A stretch of 64,000 nucleotides of DNA from Marinobacter sp. BW6 (GTDB lineage: Bacteria; Pseudomonadota; Gammaproteobacteria; Pseudomonadales; Oleiphilaceae). The position numbers and the translations under genes are program-made. The notes beneath the pieces are model-generated. The model made no database searches. It was given only the letters and a program-made list of their open reading frames with translations, and was not told the DNA's origin. Shown here one piece after another: positions 9,031-17,316 of the stretch. The stretch is from positions 1,054,001 to 1,118,000 of the forward strand of contig NZ_VIRN01000064.1 in assembly GCF_008107725.1 (NCBI RefSeq), given 5' to 3'. Position 1 is the first letter of the stretch, and every line of letters starts with the position of its first letter.

Positions 9031-9765
9031 TCAGCTGCCTATGTCGCCCCATAGCCATTGGCAAAGCGCCATGGCCGCAACCGGTGCGGTTTCGGTTCTC
9101 AGTACCCGGGGGCCAAGGGCGACCGGCAGGAAGCCTTCCTTTTCGGCCTGGGCAATTTCGTCCGGGGACAGGCCGCCCTCGGGGCCGATCATGAGGGCCA
9201 CACGTTCGGGAGGAGTGATGGACTTCAGGGATTGCTCGGTGCGGTGGTGGAGGACCAGGCGCACCTCGCAGTCTCGACTGTGTTCCAGCCACTCGGAAAC
9301 GGTCATCACCGGCAGGATTTCGGGCACCCGTGCGCGCCCGCATTGCTCGGCGGCGCTGATGGCGACGGATTGCCAGTGGCGCAGGCGCTTGTCTTCCCGG
9401 TCGCCCTTGAGTTTTACGTCGCACCGTTCGGTGGTTAGCGGCACGATGCGGGTAACACCCATTTCCACCGCTTTCTGCACCGCGTAGTCCATGCGGTCAC
9501 CTTTGGAGAGGGTCTGGCCGAGTACGATTTCCAGGGGGGATTCGGTGGCGTTGGCCTGCGGAGTGCCTACCTGGACTTCCACGTTCTTCTTGCTGGCGCT
9601 GGTGATGGTGGCGGGATAGTTGTTGCCGTCGCCGTTGAAAAGCAGCAGTTCCTGCCCCGGCTGCATGCGCAATACCCGGCCGACATGTTGCGCGGCGTTG
9701 TCATCAAGTTCTGCGATGCCGCCCTCGCTGAGGGCGGCGTCAGTGTAGATGCGGGGTATGCGCAT
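9031..9765 (-). CDS. rsmE: 16S rRNA m3U1498 methyltransferase RsmE
   Basis: SPOUT-class enzyme that methylates N3 of U1498 in helix 44 of 16S rRNA, using SAM. The 244 residues show an N-terminal PUA-like domain (MRIPRIYTD...HVGRVLRM). The C-terminal trefoil knot carries LMIGPEGGLSPDEI and LGPRVLRTETAPVAAM, which bind SAM. Start ATG at 9765 has GAGAG upstream. It follows bioA by 28 bp on the same strand, so bioA-rsmE may share a transcript. Confidence 0.96.
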   Translation of the reverse strand: MRIPRIYTDAALSEGGIAELDDNAAQHVGRVLRMQPGQELLLFNGDGNNYPATITSASKKNVEVQVGTPQANATESPLEIVLGQTLSKGDRMDYAVQKAVEMGVTRIVPLTTERCDVKLKGDREDKRLRHWQSVAISAAEQCGRARVPEILPVMTVSEWLEHSRDCEVRLVLHHRTEQSLKSITPPERVALMIGPEGGLSPDEIAQAEKEGFLPVALGPRVLRTETAPVAAMALCQWLWGDIGS

Positions 9766-9793
9766 GGCTGGTCTCTCAGGTTCTGGGCGGTCG

Positions 9794-11146
9794 TCAGTCG
9801 CGAACCGCGATCTCTATGCCTTCCGTCGCAACCTGGGCCAGGTGGCGGATCTGTTCTTCGGTGATCACGTAAGGCGGCATGAAGTAAACCACATTACCCA
9901 GGGGGCGAAGCAAGGCCTGACGCGTTAATGCATGCTGGTAAACGCGAATACCACGGCGTTCCTGCCAGGGAAAGGGCGTTTTCGAGGCTTTATCTTTCAC
10001 CATTTCCACCGCCAGAGTCATGCCGTGCTGGCGGATGTCCCCGACATTCGGGTGGTCCGCAAGATGGGCGACAGATTCGGCCATGCACGTGGAAAGCCCC
10101 CGGTTGCTCTCAATCACATTGTCATCCCGGAAGATATCCAGGGTCGCCAGTGCCACGGCGCAACCAATGGGGTTACCGGTGTAACTGTGGCTGTGGAGGA
10201 AGGCCTTCAGGGTTTCGTAGTCGTCGTAGAAGGCGTTGTAGACATCATCGGTGGTCAGCACTACGGACAGCGGCAGGTAGCCGGCGGTGAGCCCCTTGGA
10301 CAGACACATGAAATCCGGAGTGATGCCCGACTGTTCACAGGCAAACAGGGTGCCGGTGCGACCAAAACCAACGGCGATCTCGTCGGCAATCAGGTGGACG
10401 CCATAGCGGTCGCAGGCTTCCCGCAGTTTGGTGTGGTAGATGGGATGGTGCATGCGCATGCCGCCGGCGCACTGGATCAGCGGTTCCACCACCACGGCGC
10501 AGATTTCGTCGTGCTTCTCGGCCAGCAGCTTTTCCATAGCCTCAAACTGGCGCAAGGCATAGGCTTCGTCGGTCTCACCCGGCTCCTTGTTGAATGCGTC
10601 AGGCGAAGGGGCTGTCAGCACTTCCATAAGTAACGGCTGATAGGTGTCCTTATAGAGCGAGACATCGCCGAGTGCGAGGGCGCCCAGGGTTTCACCGTGG
10701 TAGCTGTTGCTCAGGTTCACAAAGTTTTTCTTGCCCGGTTTGCCGTGGTTCTTCCAGTAGTGGAAGCTCATTTTCAGGGCAGCTTCGATGGCGGAGGAGC
10801 CGTTGTCGGCGTAAAAGACTTTGTTCAGGCCCGGCGGGGTGACTTCAATTAGGCGCTCAGACAGATTGACCACCGGCTCGTGGGTAAAACCGGCGAGGAT
10901 AACGTGCTCCAGCTCGCCAATCTGCTTCTGGATAGCCGCGTTGATTCTCGGATTGGCGTGGCCGAACAGATTGACCCACCAGGAGCTGACGGCATCTATA
11001 AAGCGATTGCCTTCAAAATCTTCCAGCCAGACACCTTCGCCACGTTTGATGGGCACCAGGGGAACGGCGCCTTCGTGGTCTTTCATCTGGGTGCAGGGGT
11101 GCCACACGGATTTCAGGCCGCGGGTGACGAGATCGGCATTACGCAT
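9794..11146 (-). CDS. bioA: Adenosylmethionine-8-amino-7-oxononanoate aminotransferase
   Basis: PLP enzyme of biotin synthesis: transfers an amino group from SAM to 7-keto-8-aminopelargonate, giving 7,8-diaminopelargonate. The 450-aa length is standard. SVWHPCTQMKDHE near the N-terminus is diagnostic for BioA. Further signatures are YADNGSSAIEAALKMS, ADEIAVGFGRTGTLFACE and the PLP lysine in LSKGLTAGYLPLS. The start is ATG at 11146. A BirA-like inverted repeat lies about 40-75 bp upstream (11184-11219), so biotin repression is likely. The other bio genes are not in the window. Confidence 0.97.
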   Translation of the reverse strand: MRNADLVTRGLKSVWHPCTQMKDHEGAVPLVPIKRGEGVWLEDFEGNRFIDAVSSWWVNLFGHANPRINAAIQKQIGELEHVILAGFTHEPVVNLSERLIEVTPPGLNKVFYADNGSSAIEAALKMSFHYWKNHGKPGKKNFVNLSNSYHGETLGALALGDVSLYKDTYQPLLMEVLTAPSPDAFNKEPGETDEAYALRQFEAMEKLLAEKHDEICAVVVEPLIQCAGGMRMHHPIYHTKLREACDRYGVHLIADEIAVGFGRTGTLFACEQSGITPDFMCLSKGLTAGYLPLSVVLTTDDVYNAFYDDYETLKAFLHSHSYTGNPIGCAVALATLDIFRDDNVIESNRGLSTCMAESVAHLADHPNVGDIRQHGMTLAVEMVKDKASKTPFPWQERRGIRVYQHALTRQALLRPLGNVVYFMPPYVITEEQIRHLAQVATEGIEIAVRD

Positions 11147-11183
11147 GGTGAGTCTCCGGTAAGTCAGTCAGGTTCTGGGTTGT

Positions 11184-11219
11184 CGCTGTTAACCTGTGCG
11201 GATATTACAGTTAACAGCG
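11184..11219. promoter_or_regulatory. BirA-like operator upstream of bioA
   Basis: A perfect inverted repeat CGCTGTTAAC (11184-11193) / GTTAACAGCG (11210-11219) with a 16-bp spacer. BirA operators are known as widely spaced GTTAAC/GTAAAC half-sites upstream of bio genes, which this fits in both sequence and spacing. It lies between bioA (minus) and the PAAR gene (plus). Confidence 0.65.
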
Positions 11220-11396
11220 GATGCCGGCCACCCGGATTTCAGGTCGATCTGGCCCGCTATTGCCTGACGCTTTCCACCTGCCTGATTCCATCACACTCTG
11301 AGACCGAACCATTTGGCCAGAAGAGTGCTTCAGTATAAACTGCCGGTTCACAGCCAAAAGGCCAGGATGGCCCAGCAAAAACGCAAAGGACGCGAC

Positions 11397-12884
11397 ATGA
11401 GTAAAGCGATTGTTCTGCTCGGAGACCTTGGCTCCGATCACGAAGGTTTCCCGCCCACGCCGGTGATTGCCGGTTCTCCCGATGTGCTGATTGATGGCAG
11501 GCCCGTTGCCCGGGTAGGCGATCCGCTGGCACCCCATTCCAAACCCAAGCATCCGCCCCACCCGCGCACCATCACCGGTGGTTCGTCCACCGTCATGATC
11601 AACGGCAAGCCGGCGGCGGTGACAGGTGGCGCGATTTCATGCGGCGGCGTGACTATTGGGTCGGGGTCTGTGGTGGTTGGTGATACTCATACCCCTGCGC
11701 CATTTTCGGGCGTATCCCCCGTCACGCCAAAAGCAGCAGTACCTTCAACAACAGCCGCGGAGTCTGTGCAGGCAACGCCAGAGAGGGCGAGCTCCACAGG
11801 CCGGGCTGAACCTACTAATTCTCCGACCAACTCACCATCCGCGACTGAGCCCAGTGCGATCAGCACAGTAAATTCAACTCATCCTGACGCCAACGACAAT
11901 CGGGATCTGAGTGAGCCCGGATTCCATGTCGTTCGCGAACCAATGAGCCGCAACGAACTGTTGTCTCAGCTTTATGGTGATGCGTTTGCGAAACCTGACA
12001 ATTTTGAGCGTCTGAATCCAGGGCTAGGCAACCGAGTTCTGCCCGGTGAAATGATTGTTATTGCAGATCCTGAAAGTCTGGAATGCACGGTCAAAGAAAA
12101 TGATCTGATGGCAGTGGCTGCCCAGGTCAATCAGCAAGTGCGGCAACTGAGCGAGCAGGAGGCTCAGTTCATCGTCGATCACTATGACCTTCTGGAGCTG
12201 ATGACGGCTAATGCTGCGACTGGCATGGGCGTCGGTGCTGCCATGGTTGGGCAGCAGATCAAGAGCATTAACGGCATTCTGAAGGAGCTGGAGGTGCTGC
12301 ATCAAAGCACGTTCCGAAAGTACGGCAAACTGAGCCATCCCGAATTTTTTGAGCGCAGACAGAAATTATTCACAAAGCTGGACTTCGCCCTTGGCAGTGT
12401 GGCCCGGAAGGGCATGTCGTTAGCTGATGACGCGAAATTAAAGCGAGCTTTAGGGTTGTCGTCCAAGAGCATCGTCCATGAGTGGAAGTCCTCGGGTGTG
12501 GGAGGCATTCCGGGTTACGCCACGCATTATGCAAAATTAGCTGGCATGGGTAAGGCTGTTCAGGGAACAGGCTGGGGTTTGTTACTTGTCGATGCGGGGT
12601 TGGGAGCGGCGAACATTGCAGAGGCGTGTACCCTTGAGTCCGACCAGGCGTGCGAGGCTGCCCTGATAGAAGAACCGAGTAAATTGGGTGGCGCTTATTT
12701 TGGAGCTCAGCTTGGATCCAAATTAGGCGGCGCCTGCGTGTTATTGGGTATAACGACTGGAATTGGTGGTGTGGCATGCGTCGTTATTGCCTCAGGAGTT
12801 GGCGGTTTTGGTGGTGGTTACCTCGGCAGCAAAGGTGGAGCGATTATGGGTACGAAGGTCCGAGAGGTCATTGTTGATGATTGA
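11397..12884 (+). CDS. PAAR-LysM-glycine-zipper protein, candidate type VI secretion effector
   Basis: Domain order over 495 residues: PAAR spike-tip domain (1-100, ending ISCGGVTIGSGSVVVGDTHTP), Ser/Thr/Pro-rich linker (100-180), LysM-like segment (about 183-235, with LNPGLGNRVLPGEMIVIADP), helical region (240-380) and a Gly-rich hydrophobic C-terminus (about 385-485). The C-terminus includes GGAYFGAQLGSKLGGACVLL and a Gly-zipper. PAAR proteins cap the VgrG spike; a Gly-zipper tail suggests a membrane-inserting toxin (inference). The start is ATG at 11397 with AAAGGA upstream; the frame is open upstream but lacks an RBS. Its stop overlaps the next gene by 8 bp. No VgrG or Hcp gene is near. 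Confidence 0.82.
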   Translation: MSKAIVLLGDLGSDHEGFPPTPVIAGSPDVLIDGRPVARVGDPLAPHSKPKHPPHPRTITGGSSTVMINGKPAAVTGGAISCGGVTIGSGSVVVGDTHTPAPFSGVSPVTPKAAVPSTTAAESVQATPERASSTGRAEPTNSPTNSPSATEPSAISTVNSTHPDANDNRDLSEPGFHVVREPMSRNELLSQLYGDAFAKPDNFERLNPGLGNRVLPGEMIVIADPESLECTVKENDLMAVAAQVNQQVRQLSEQEAQFIVDHYDLLELMTANAATGMGVGAAMVGQQIKSINGILKELEVLHQSTFRKYGKLSHPEFFERRQKLFTKLDFALGSVARKGMSLADDAKLKRALGLSSKSIVHEWKSSGVGGIPGYATHYAKLAGMGKAVQGTGWGLLLVDAGLGAANIAEACTLESDQACEAALIEEPSKLGGAYFGAQLGSKLGGACVLLGITTGIGGVACVVIASGVGGFGGGYLGSKGGAIMGTKVREVIVDD

Positions 12885-13269
12885 GAAGCTCACAGTTATT
12901 TCAGCGTTCTTGGGGATTGCCTCCATGATAGGCGGCTTACTGGGAATTCTGTTTACAGTGACAGTAGCGTTTTCGAGGATACGCGTGGTAGAGGCCAAGA
13001 TTGCCGCGCCCGGCGCCTACCTGGATATGACAAAAATTCTGTGGGGCGATGGCCCCTGGGGAAGGTGGATTCGTGCCATGAACGTCTGGTCCTTTTTCAC
13101 CTACAGGAATCTCCCGGTGATCGGTAGCAAAGTTGCGTCGAGAATGGGTAAAGAGGATGGAGCGACGCCCAGGCATTTAAAGCTGTGGGCGCTTATTCCG
13201 GTCACCTTTACTTTTGCATGTGCAATGATATTTGCAATGTCGGCCATTTTTTTGGTTATTGCTGAGTGA
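12877..13269 (+). CDS. Small two-TM membrane protein, candidate immunity protein 1
   Basis: 130 residues with hydrophobic segments near each end (residues ~5-30 and ~100-128) and a polar middle. The ATG at 12877 sits inside the PAAR gene's last codons (ATGATTGA), so translation is probably coupled, typical of effector/immunity pairs. It aligns with the two following genes: FSRIRVVEAKIA, ILWGDGPWGRWIRAMNVWSFF and PRHLKLWALIP match their equivalents. Not a family I can name. The inferred role is protection from the Gly-zipper toxin in the inner membrane. Confidence 0.75.
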   Translation: MIEKLTVISAFLGIASMIGGLLGILFTVTVAFSRIRVVEAKIAAPGAYLDMTKILWGDGPWGRWIRAMNVWSFFTYRNLPVIGSKVASRMGKEDGATPRHLKLWALIPVTFTFACAMIFAMSAIFLVIAE

Positions 13270-13331
13270 AGAGTCGCCTGCTGTAAACAACCTCTTTTCT
13301 CTTACACAGCTGAGCTACGAGGCGCGCAAAC

Positions 13332-13724
13332 GTGAGTGAGGAATGGCGAATCTTCGCAGCGTATGTGGTGGCCGGGGGTATCATTCTGAGCTTGTTGTTC
13401 ATCTTTGTGATCGTGACCACGGGTTTTCGTTATGCCCAAAAAATAGAGCAACGAGTCGCGACGCATTCTGGCAGTCTTTCCAGTACCAGCCAGATCTGGT
13501 CAGAGGCGCTTGTCGGTCGTCTCGTCAGGTGCAGCCATGTCTTCGCGTTTCTTGTTTTCCGTAATTGTTCGTCTCGTTTCTGCCGCAAGCGAGCATCGAC
13601 GTTGGGCGACCCAGATGTTCCGCTGCCGAGGCTCTGGCAAGCGTGGTGTCTGGTGCCTGTGTTGTCGATGTATGGAGTGCTCGCGGTTGTTCTGCTGGCG
13701 GGTATATTTATGCAGCTTGAATAA
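13332..13724 (+). CDS. Small two-TM membrane protein, paralogue 2
   Basis: 130 residues, with TM segments near residues 7-30 and 105-128. Start is GTG at 13332. Its core FRYAQKIEQRVATHSG, IWSEALVGRLVR, VFAFLVFRN and LGDPDVPLPRLWQAW matches the next gene closely and the previous gene more loosely. The same strand and 62-bp gap suggest the same transcript as the effector. The duplication suggests either stacked immunity to related toxins or gene amplification. No named family is recognised. Confidence 0.75.
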   Translation: MSEEWRIFAAYVVAGGIILSLLFIFVIVTTGFRYAQKIEQRVATHSGSLSSTSQIWSEALVGRLVRCSHVFAFLVFRNCSSRFCRKRASTLGDPDVPLPRLWQAWCLVPVLSMYGVLAVVLLAGIFMQLE

Positions 13725-13736
13725 GAAAACCCCGAA

Positions 13737-14120
13737 ATGATTTATACGTTGGCGCATATTGGTTATCTGAGTCTTTTTATTGGACTTATGCCCTTACTCC
13801 TTATCTTCACGCTCGGTTTTCGCTATACGGTTTTGATTGAAGCTCGGGTGGCGACTGAGAGAGGGGGTATTTCAACCGCAAGTAACATTTGGCAAGGAAA
13901 GATCATTGGGCGATTGATGAGAAGCAGTAATGTATTTGCTTATCTGATCTTCCGAGCGATTCCCTCTCCGTTTTTCCAGCAACGCGCGTCTTTACTAGGA
14001 GATCCGGCCGTGCCCTTGCCGCGAAGTTGGCAAGCCTGGGTTATAACGCCAATGCTTCTCATGTATTTGGCCGTCATTACCACCCTGGTCACCAATTTGG
14101 TGATCCAGTCAATGAGATAA
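13737..14120 (+). CDS. Small two-TM membrane protein, paralogue 3
   Basis: 127 residues, TM segments near 5-27 and 102-123. Shares FRY...IEARVAT..G, IWQGKIIGRLMRSSNVFAYLIFR, RASLLGDPAVPLPRSWQAW with paralogue 2. The start is ATG at 13737, 12 bp after the previous stop. Base composition is visibly AT-richer than the chromosome around it, consistent with horizontal acquisition. Its last four bases form the left end of the 46-bp palindrome at 14117-14162. The role is inferred as immunity. Confidence 0.75.
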   Translation: MIYTLAHIGYLSLFIGLMPLLLIFTLGFRYTVLIEARVATERGGISTASNIWQGKIIGRLMRSSNVFAYLIFRAIPSPFFQQRASLLGDPAVPLPRSWQAWVITPMLLMYLAVITTLVTNLVIQSMR

Positions 14121-14162
14121 TATACATCAAAGTTGTCATATGACAACCTTGATGTATATTAT
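14117..14162. promoter_or_regulatory. 46-bp near-perfect palindrome, candidate operator of the toxin-antitoxin pair
   Basis: Arms 14117-14139 and 14140-14162 are complementary with one mismatch and no spacer, centred on CATATG. It covers the stop of the third immunity-like gene and ends 6 bp before the RBS of the next gene. It could be a terminator stem, but there is no T-run. Its position fits an operator bound by the downstream HTH protein. Confidence 0.55.
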
Positions 14163-14182
14163 TTGCCCAAGGAATGGCAAGA

Positions 14183-14458
14183 ATGCCCCGCAAGAGACAC
14201 GCGAACAAAGATATTGAAGAGGCCGTGGCTTACGCTGAATTACACGGCTGGCGGATCGAGATTAGAAAGGGCCACGCCTGGGGGCGGATGTATTGCCCGT
14301 TGAATACCAAGGACTGCCGGTGTGGAGAGTTCTGTGTTGCCAGTATCTGGAGCACACCCAAAAACACGCAGAACCACGCAAAGCAGATTCGTCGCATCGT
14401 TGATAACTGCACCGGAAATCGAAGTGCTGGAGGTAAAGACCATGAAACTCGAATATGA
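14183..14458 (+). CDS. HicA-like small protein, candidate toxin
   Basis: 91 residues: MPRKRHANKDIEEAVAYAEL then HGWRIEIRKGHAWGRMYC, a Cys-rich middle (CPLNTKDCRCGEFC), and IWSTPKNTQNHAKQIRRIV. The GWRI...KGHAWG and the C-terminal NHAKQIRRIV recall HicA mRNA interferases, but the zinc-like Cys cluster is unusual, so the family assignment is tentative. I prefer ATG 14183 over ATG 14174 because AAGGA (14169-14173) abuts the latter. It overlaps the next gene by 17 bp, as toxin-antitoxin pairs do. Confidence 0.65.
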   Translation: MPRKRHANKDIEEAVAYAELHGWRIEIRKGHAWGRMYCPLNTKDCRCGEFCVASIWSTPKNTQNHAKQIRRIVDNCTGNRSAGGKDHETRI

Positions 14459-14966
14459 CTTCACGCTCACATTTTCAGTCCCGACTGGTCTTGAACAAGA
14501 GGCTCTGGAATCCGCGCTGTTTGAGTCTGGATGCGACGATGCCATCATCGGTCTTGGTCAAAAAGGCCGGCTGGCTTTGAATTTCACTCGCGAGGCGGAT
14601 TCAGCAGAAAAAGCCATGCTGAGCGCACTTCAGCAAGTGAAGAAAGCCGTTCCAGAAGCCCGGTTGGTGGAGGCAGGCCCGGACCTTGTTGGTATTTCCG
14701 ATATGGCCAGCTTGTTGAACTTCTCCCGCCAAAACATGCGTAAACTCATTCAAACTCATCTGGCCAGTTTCCCGTTGCCGGTCCATGAGGGCGCGAGTGC
14801 GCTCTGGCATCTGGTAGATGTGCTGACCTGGTTCTCCGAAACGCAGAGAAGAGCAATTCCGACTGATTTGATGGACGTGGCTGGAGTGAGTATGGGCGTG
14901 AATCTCGTGAGGGAGGTGCGTCGTGTTGATCATCAATTACAGGCCCAACTGGATAGCATTGCCTGA
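14442..14966 (+). CDS. HTH protein, candidate antitoxin
   Basis: 174 residues. The N-terminal ~75 residues form an alpha/beta region (MKLEYDFTLTFSVPTGLEQE). Residues ~95-125 are an excisionase/MerR-like helix-turn-helix (LVGISDMASLLNFSRQNMRK). The C-terminus is helical. Start ATG at 14442 has GGAGG at 14429-14433. It would be the DNA-binding partner of the HicA-like protein and could autoregulate through the 46-bp palindrome. No family name is recognised. Confidence 0.65.
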   Translation: MKLEYDFTLTFSVPTGLEQEALESALFESGCDDAIIGLGQKGRLALNFTREADSAEKAMLSALQQVKKAVPEARLVEAGPDLVGISDMASLLNFSRQNMRKLIQTHLASFPLPVHEGASALWHLVDVLTWFSETQRRAIPTDLMDVAGVSMGVNLVREVRRVDHQLQAQLDSIA

Positions 14967-14992
14967 CATACCGTTGCGAGACGGGACACGTT

Positions 14993-15019
14993 CAAGAAAA
15001 AGCCCCCGAAGCGGGGGCT
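14993..15019 (-). terminator. Terminator of the amino-acid ABC operon
   Basis: Stem AGCCCCCG (15001-15008), loop, CGGGGGCT (15012-15019). Read on the minus strand it ends in TTTTTCTT, a classical Rho-independent terminator just after the ATP-binding gene. It may also stop plus-strand transcripts from the toxin-antitoxin-like pair. Confidence 0.85.
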
Positions 15020-15034
15020 GATTGCGCGGTTACT

Positions 15035-15781
15035 TCAGTGCGCAAGAACCCGCGAAAGAAACGCCTGGGTGCGCTCGTTCTGAGGGTTGTCGAACACATC
15101 ATGGGGTTTGCCTTGTTCCACAATCGCACCTTCGTGGATGTAGATCACGCGATCGGCCACTTCACGGGCGAAGCCCATTTCGTGCGTCACGACCATCATG
15201 GTCATGCCTTCCTTGGCCAGCTCCCGCATAACATCCAGCACTTCACCGATCATTTCCGGGTCGAGGGCTGAGGTGGGTTCATCGAACAGCATCAGGCGCG
15301 GTTCCATGGCCAGGGCCCGGGCAATCGCAACCCGCTGTTGCTGGCCGCCGGAAAGCTGGCTGGGATACTTGTCGGCCTGGTTGCCGATGCCCACACGGTT
15401 GAGCAACCGCTCGGCAGTGGCGTTGGCAACGGTTTCCGGAGCATCCTTCACCTTCTGGGGGGCCAGCATAATGTTCTTCTTCACCGTGAGGTGAGGGAAC
15501 AGATTGAACTGCTGGAACACCATCCCGACTTCCTTGCGGATTTCAGCCAGGGATTTCGGGTTGCCGCTTTTCGGAGCGAGATGCTGGCCATCAACCTCCA
15601 GGGTGCCGGACTCGTATTCCTCAAGGCCGTTGACACACCGGATCAGGGTGGATTTGCCGGAGCCACTGGCGCCGATGATAACCACCACTTCGCCTTGCTC
15701 GACAGTGAGATCAATATCTTTCAGGACATGCAGTTTGCCGAAGTACTTGTTCATGCCCTTCATTTTTACAATCTGAGTCAT
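15035..15781 (-). CDS. Polar amino-acid ABC transporter ATP-binding protein
   Basis: 248-residue ATPase of the GlnQ/HisP class. Walker A is GASGSGKST, the signature is [10 protein letters not shown] and Walker B is [12 protein letters not shown]. It drives import of a polar amino acid together with the permease at 15795 and the binding protein at 16558. I chose ATG 15781 (MTQIVKMKG), with AAGGA upstream, because the extension further upstream reads over the permease gene. It is 13 bp from the permease stop and last in the operon. The exact substrate (Gln, Glu, Arg, His) is not determinable. Confidence 0.93.
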   Translation of the reverse strand: MTQIVKMKGMNKYFGKLHVLKDIDLTVEQGEVVVIIGASGSGKSTLIRCVNGLEEYESGTLEVDGQHLAPKSGNPKSLAEIRKEVGMVFQQFNLFPHLTVKKNIMLAPQKVKDAPETVANATAERLLNRVGIGNQADKYPSQLSGGQQQRVAIARALAMEPRLMLFDEPTSALDPEMIGEVLDVMRELAKEGMTMMVVTHEMGFAREVADRVIYIHEGAIVEQGKPHDVFDNPQNERTQAFLSRVLAH

Positions 15782-15794
15782 GGGTAACGTTCCT

Positions 15795-16466
15795 TCAGAC
15801 AGAAGCCAGTCCGCGCCGCTCGACGAAGCGGAGAATGATGGACAGGGACAGGGTGATGGCGAGGTAGAGGATTGCGACCACGAAGTACACCTCAAACGCG
15901 GTAAAGGTGTTGGCAATATAGATCTGACCCTGGCGGACCAGCTCGCCGACGCCAATCACCGAGAACAGGGACGTGTCCTTGATGCTGACAATGGCCTGGT
16001 TACCCAGCGGCGGAATCATCCGGCGGAACGCCTGTGGCCAGACAACCGACCAGAAGGTCTGGGTACGGGACAGCCCCAGGGAGAGCCCGGCTTCGGTCTG
16101 GCCTTTGTCGATGGACTGAACGCCACCGCGGACCACCTCAGAGATGTAGGCGCCGGAATTAAGGGCAATGGCGGCAATACCGGCCGTCAGGGGATCAATG
16201 GGGCCCCCGATCAGGTCGGGCAGGCCATAGAAGATAAACAGGACCTGAACCAGGATCGGAGTGCCACGAAAGATTTCGATGTAGGCGGTTGCCGGCCACC
16301 GCAGGAACCACTTCTTGTTGATGCTCAGCAGGCCAAAGAAAATGCCCAGAGCAAAACCGATCAGAAGACCGCCGAAGGAAATCAGCAGGGTGTAGGGGAT
16401 CCCTTTTATCAGAAAAGGGATAGAGTCGATGGCTGCCTGCCAGTCGAACTGAAACTGGAATTCCAC
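15795..16466 (-). CDS. Polar amino-acid ABC transporter permease
   Basis: 223-residue inner-membrane permease of the His/Glu/Gln/Arg/opine family. It starts [22 protein letters not shown], followed by the first TM. The coupling-loop EAA-like motif lies at [22 protein letters not shown]. About five TM segments. The start is GTG at 16466 with GGAGA eight bases upstream. Only one permease gene is present, so it probably forms a homodimer. Separated from the binding-protein gene by a stable hairpin. Confidence 0.93.
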   Translation of the reverse strand: MEFQFQFDWQAAIDSIPFLIKGIPYTLLISFGGLLIGFALGIFFGLLSINKKWFLRWPATAYIEIFRGTPILVQVLFIFYGLPDLIGGPIDPLTAGIAAIALNSGAYISEVVRGGVQSIDKGQTEAGLSLGLSRTQTFWSVVWPQAFRRMIPPLGNQAIVSIKDTSLFSVIGVGELVRQGQIYIANTFTAFEVYFVVAILYLAITLSLSIILRFVERRGLASV

Positions 16467-16500
16467 AGTGAGAGTCTCCGCAGAGTTTTGGAGTCACGAA

Positions 16501-16526
16501 GTGCCGGGGCAGGGATGCCCCGGCAC
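16501..16526 (-). promoter_or_regulatory. Intercistronic hairpin between binding protein and permease genes
   Basis: A perfect 11-bp stem GTGCCGGGGCA / TGCCCCGGCAC with loop GGGA and no T-run. In many binding-protein operons such a hairpin protects the upstream mRNA and lowers downstream expression; that role is inferred here. Confidence 0.7.
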
Positions 16527-16557
16527 AGGGAATCAGACCGCTTGGGTCCGGGAGCCC

Positions 16558-17316
16558 TTACATGCCCTCAGGCATGGGGCCAAACCACTTCTCATAGATG
16601 GTTTTGTAGGTGCCATCTTCTTTCATTGCAGCGAGGGCGTCGTTAACGTCGTCAACCCACTCACTGCCATTCTTCAAGGCGATACCGTACTGCTGGCCTT
16701 CATACAGCGGACCAATGGTCTTCACCTTGCCTTCACCTTTGGTGCGGGCAAAGTAGCCTACGTTCGGCGCATCGTAGAAGACCGCATCAATGGCGCGGGA
16801 CATGAGCGCCATGTACATGTCGGAGCTGCCAGGATACGGAGTCACACCGTCATTGGCGTCCAGATTCTTGACCAGGTAGTCGTAGCTGGTGCTGCCAATC
16901 TTGGTGCCGATTTTCTTGCCTTCCAGGTCGTCAAACTCACTGACGTCGCCATTGCTCTCACGAACAAGAATGCGCAGACCGGAATCGTAGTACGGGTCTG
17001 AGAAGTCGACGATCTCTTCACGTTCTTCGGTAATGGTGATGCCGGCAATGGCAATGTCCACGTTACCGGTTTGCAGGGCAGGGATGATGCCGTTGAAGTC
17101 CATGGTGTTGAGGTCAATCTCGAAACCGGCACGGTCGGCCACCTCGCGGATGATCTCCATGTCGAAACCGATCATCTCACCGGTTTCCTGGTCCATCATT
17201 TCAAACGGAACGAAACTCGGGTCAGTGACGACGCGCAGGGTTTCTGCGCTGACGGTTCCTGCGGCAACAGTGAGTGCCAGGCTTGCGCTTAGGGTCTTCA
17301 GCCACTTCGTGCTCAT
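16558..17316 (-). CDS. Periplasmic polar amino-acid binding protein
   Basis: 252-residue type-2 periplasmic binding protein (SBP_bac_3 family), first gene of the transporter operon. A signal peptide of about 24 residues ends ...TVAAGTVSA before ETLRVVTDPSFVPFEMMD. The family signature GFDMEIIREVADRAG follows, then DLEGKKIGTKIGSTSYDYL. The start is ATG at 17316 with AAGGAGA upstream. Substrate is probably a polar amino acid; which one is open. Confidence 0.93.
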   Translation of the reverse strand: MSTKWLKTLSASLALTVAAGTVSAETLRVVTDPSFVPFEMMDQETGEMIGFDMEIIREVADRAGFEIDLNTMDFNGIIPALQTGNVDIAIAGITITEEREEIVDFSDPYYDSGLRILVRESNGDVSEFDDLEGKKIGTKIGSTSYDYLVKNLDANDGVTPYPGSSDMYMALMSRAIDAVFYDAPNVGYFARTKGEGKVKTIGPLYEGQQYGIALKNGSEWVDDVNDALAAMKEDGTYKTIYEKWFGPMPEGM

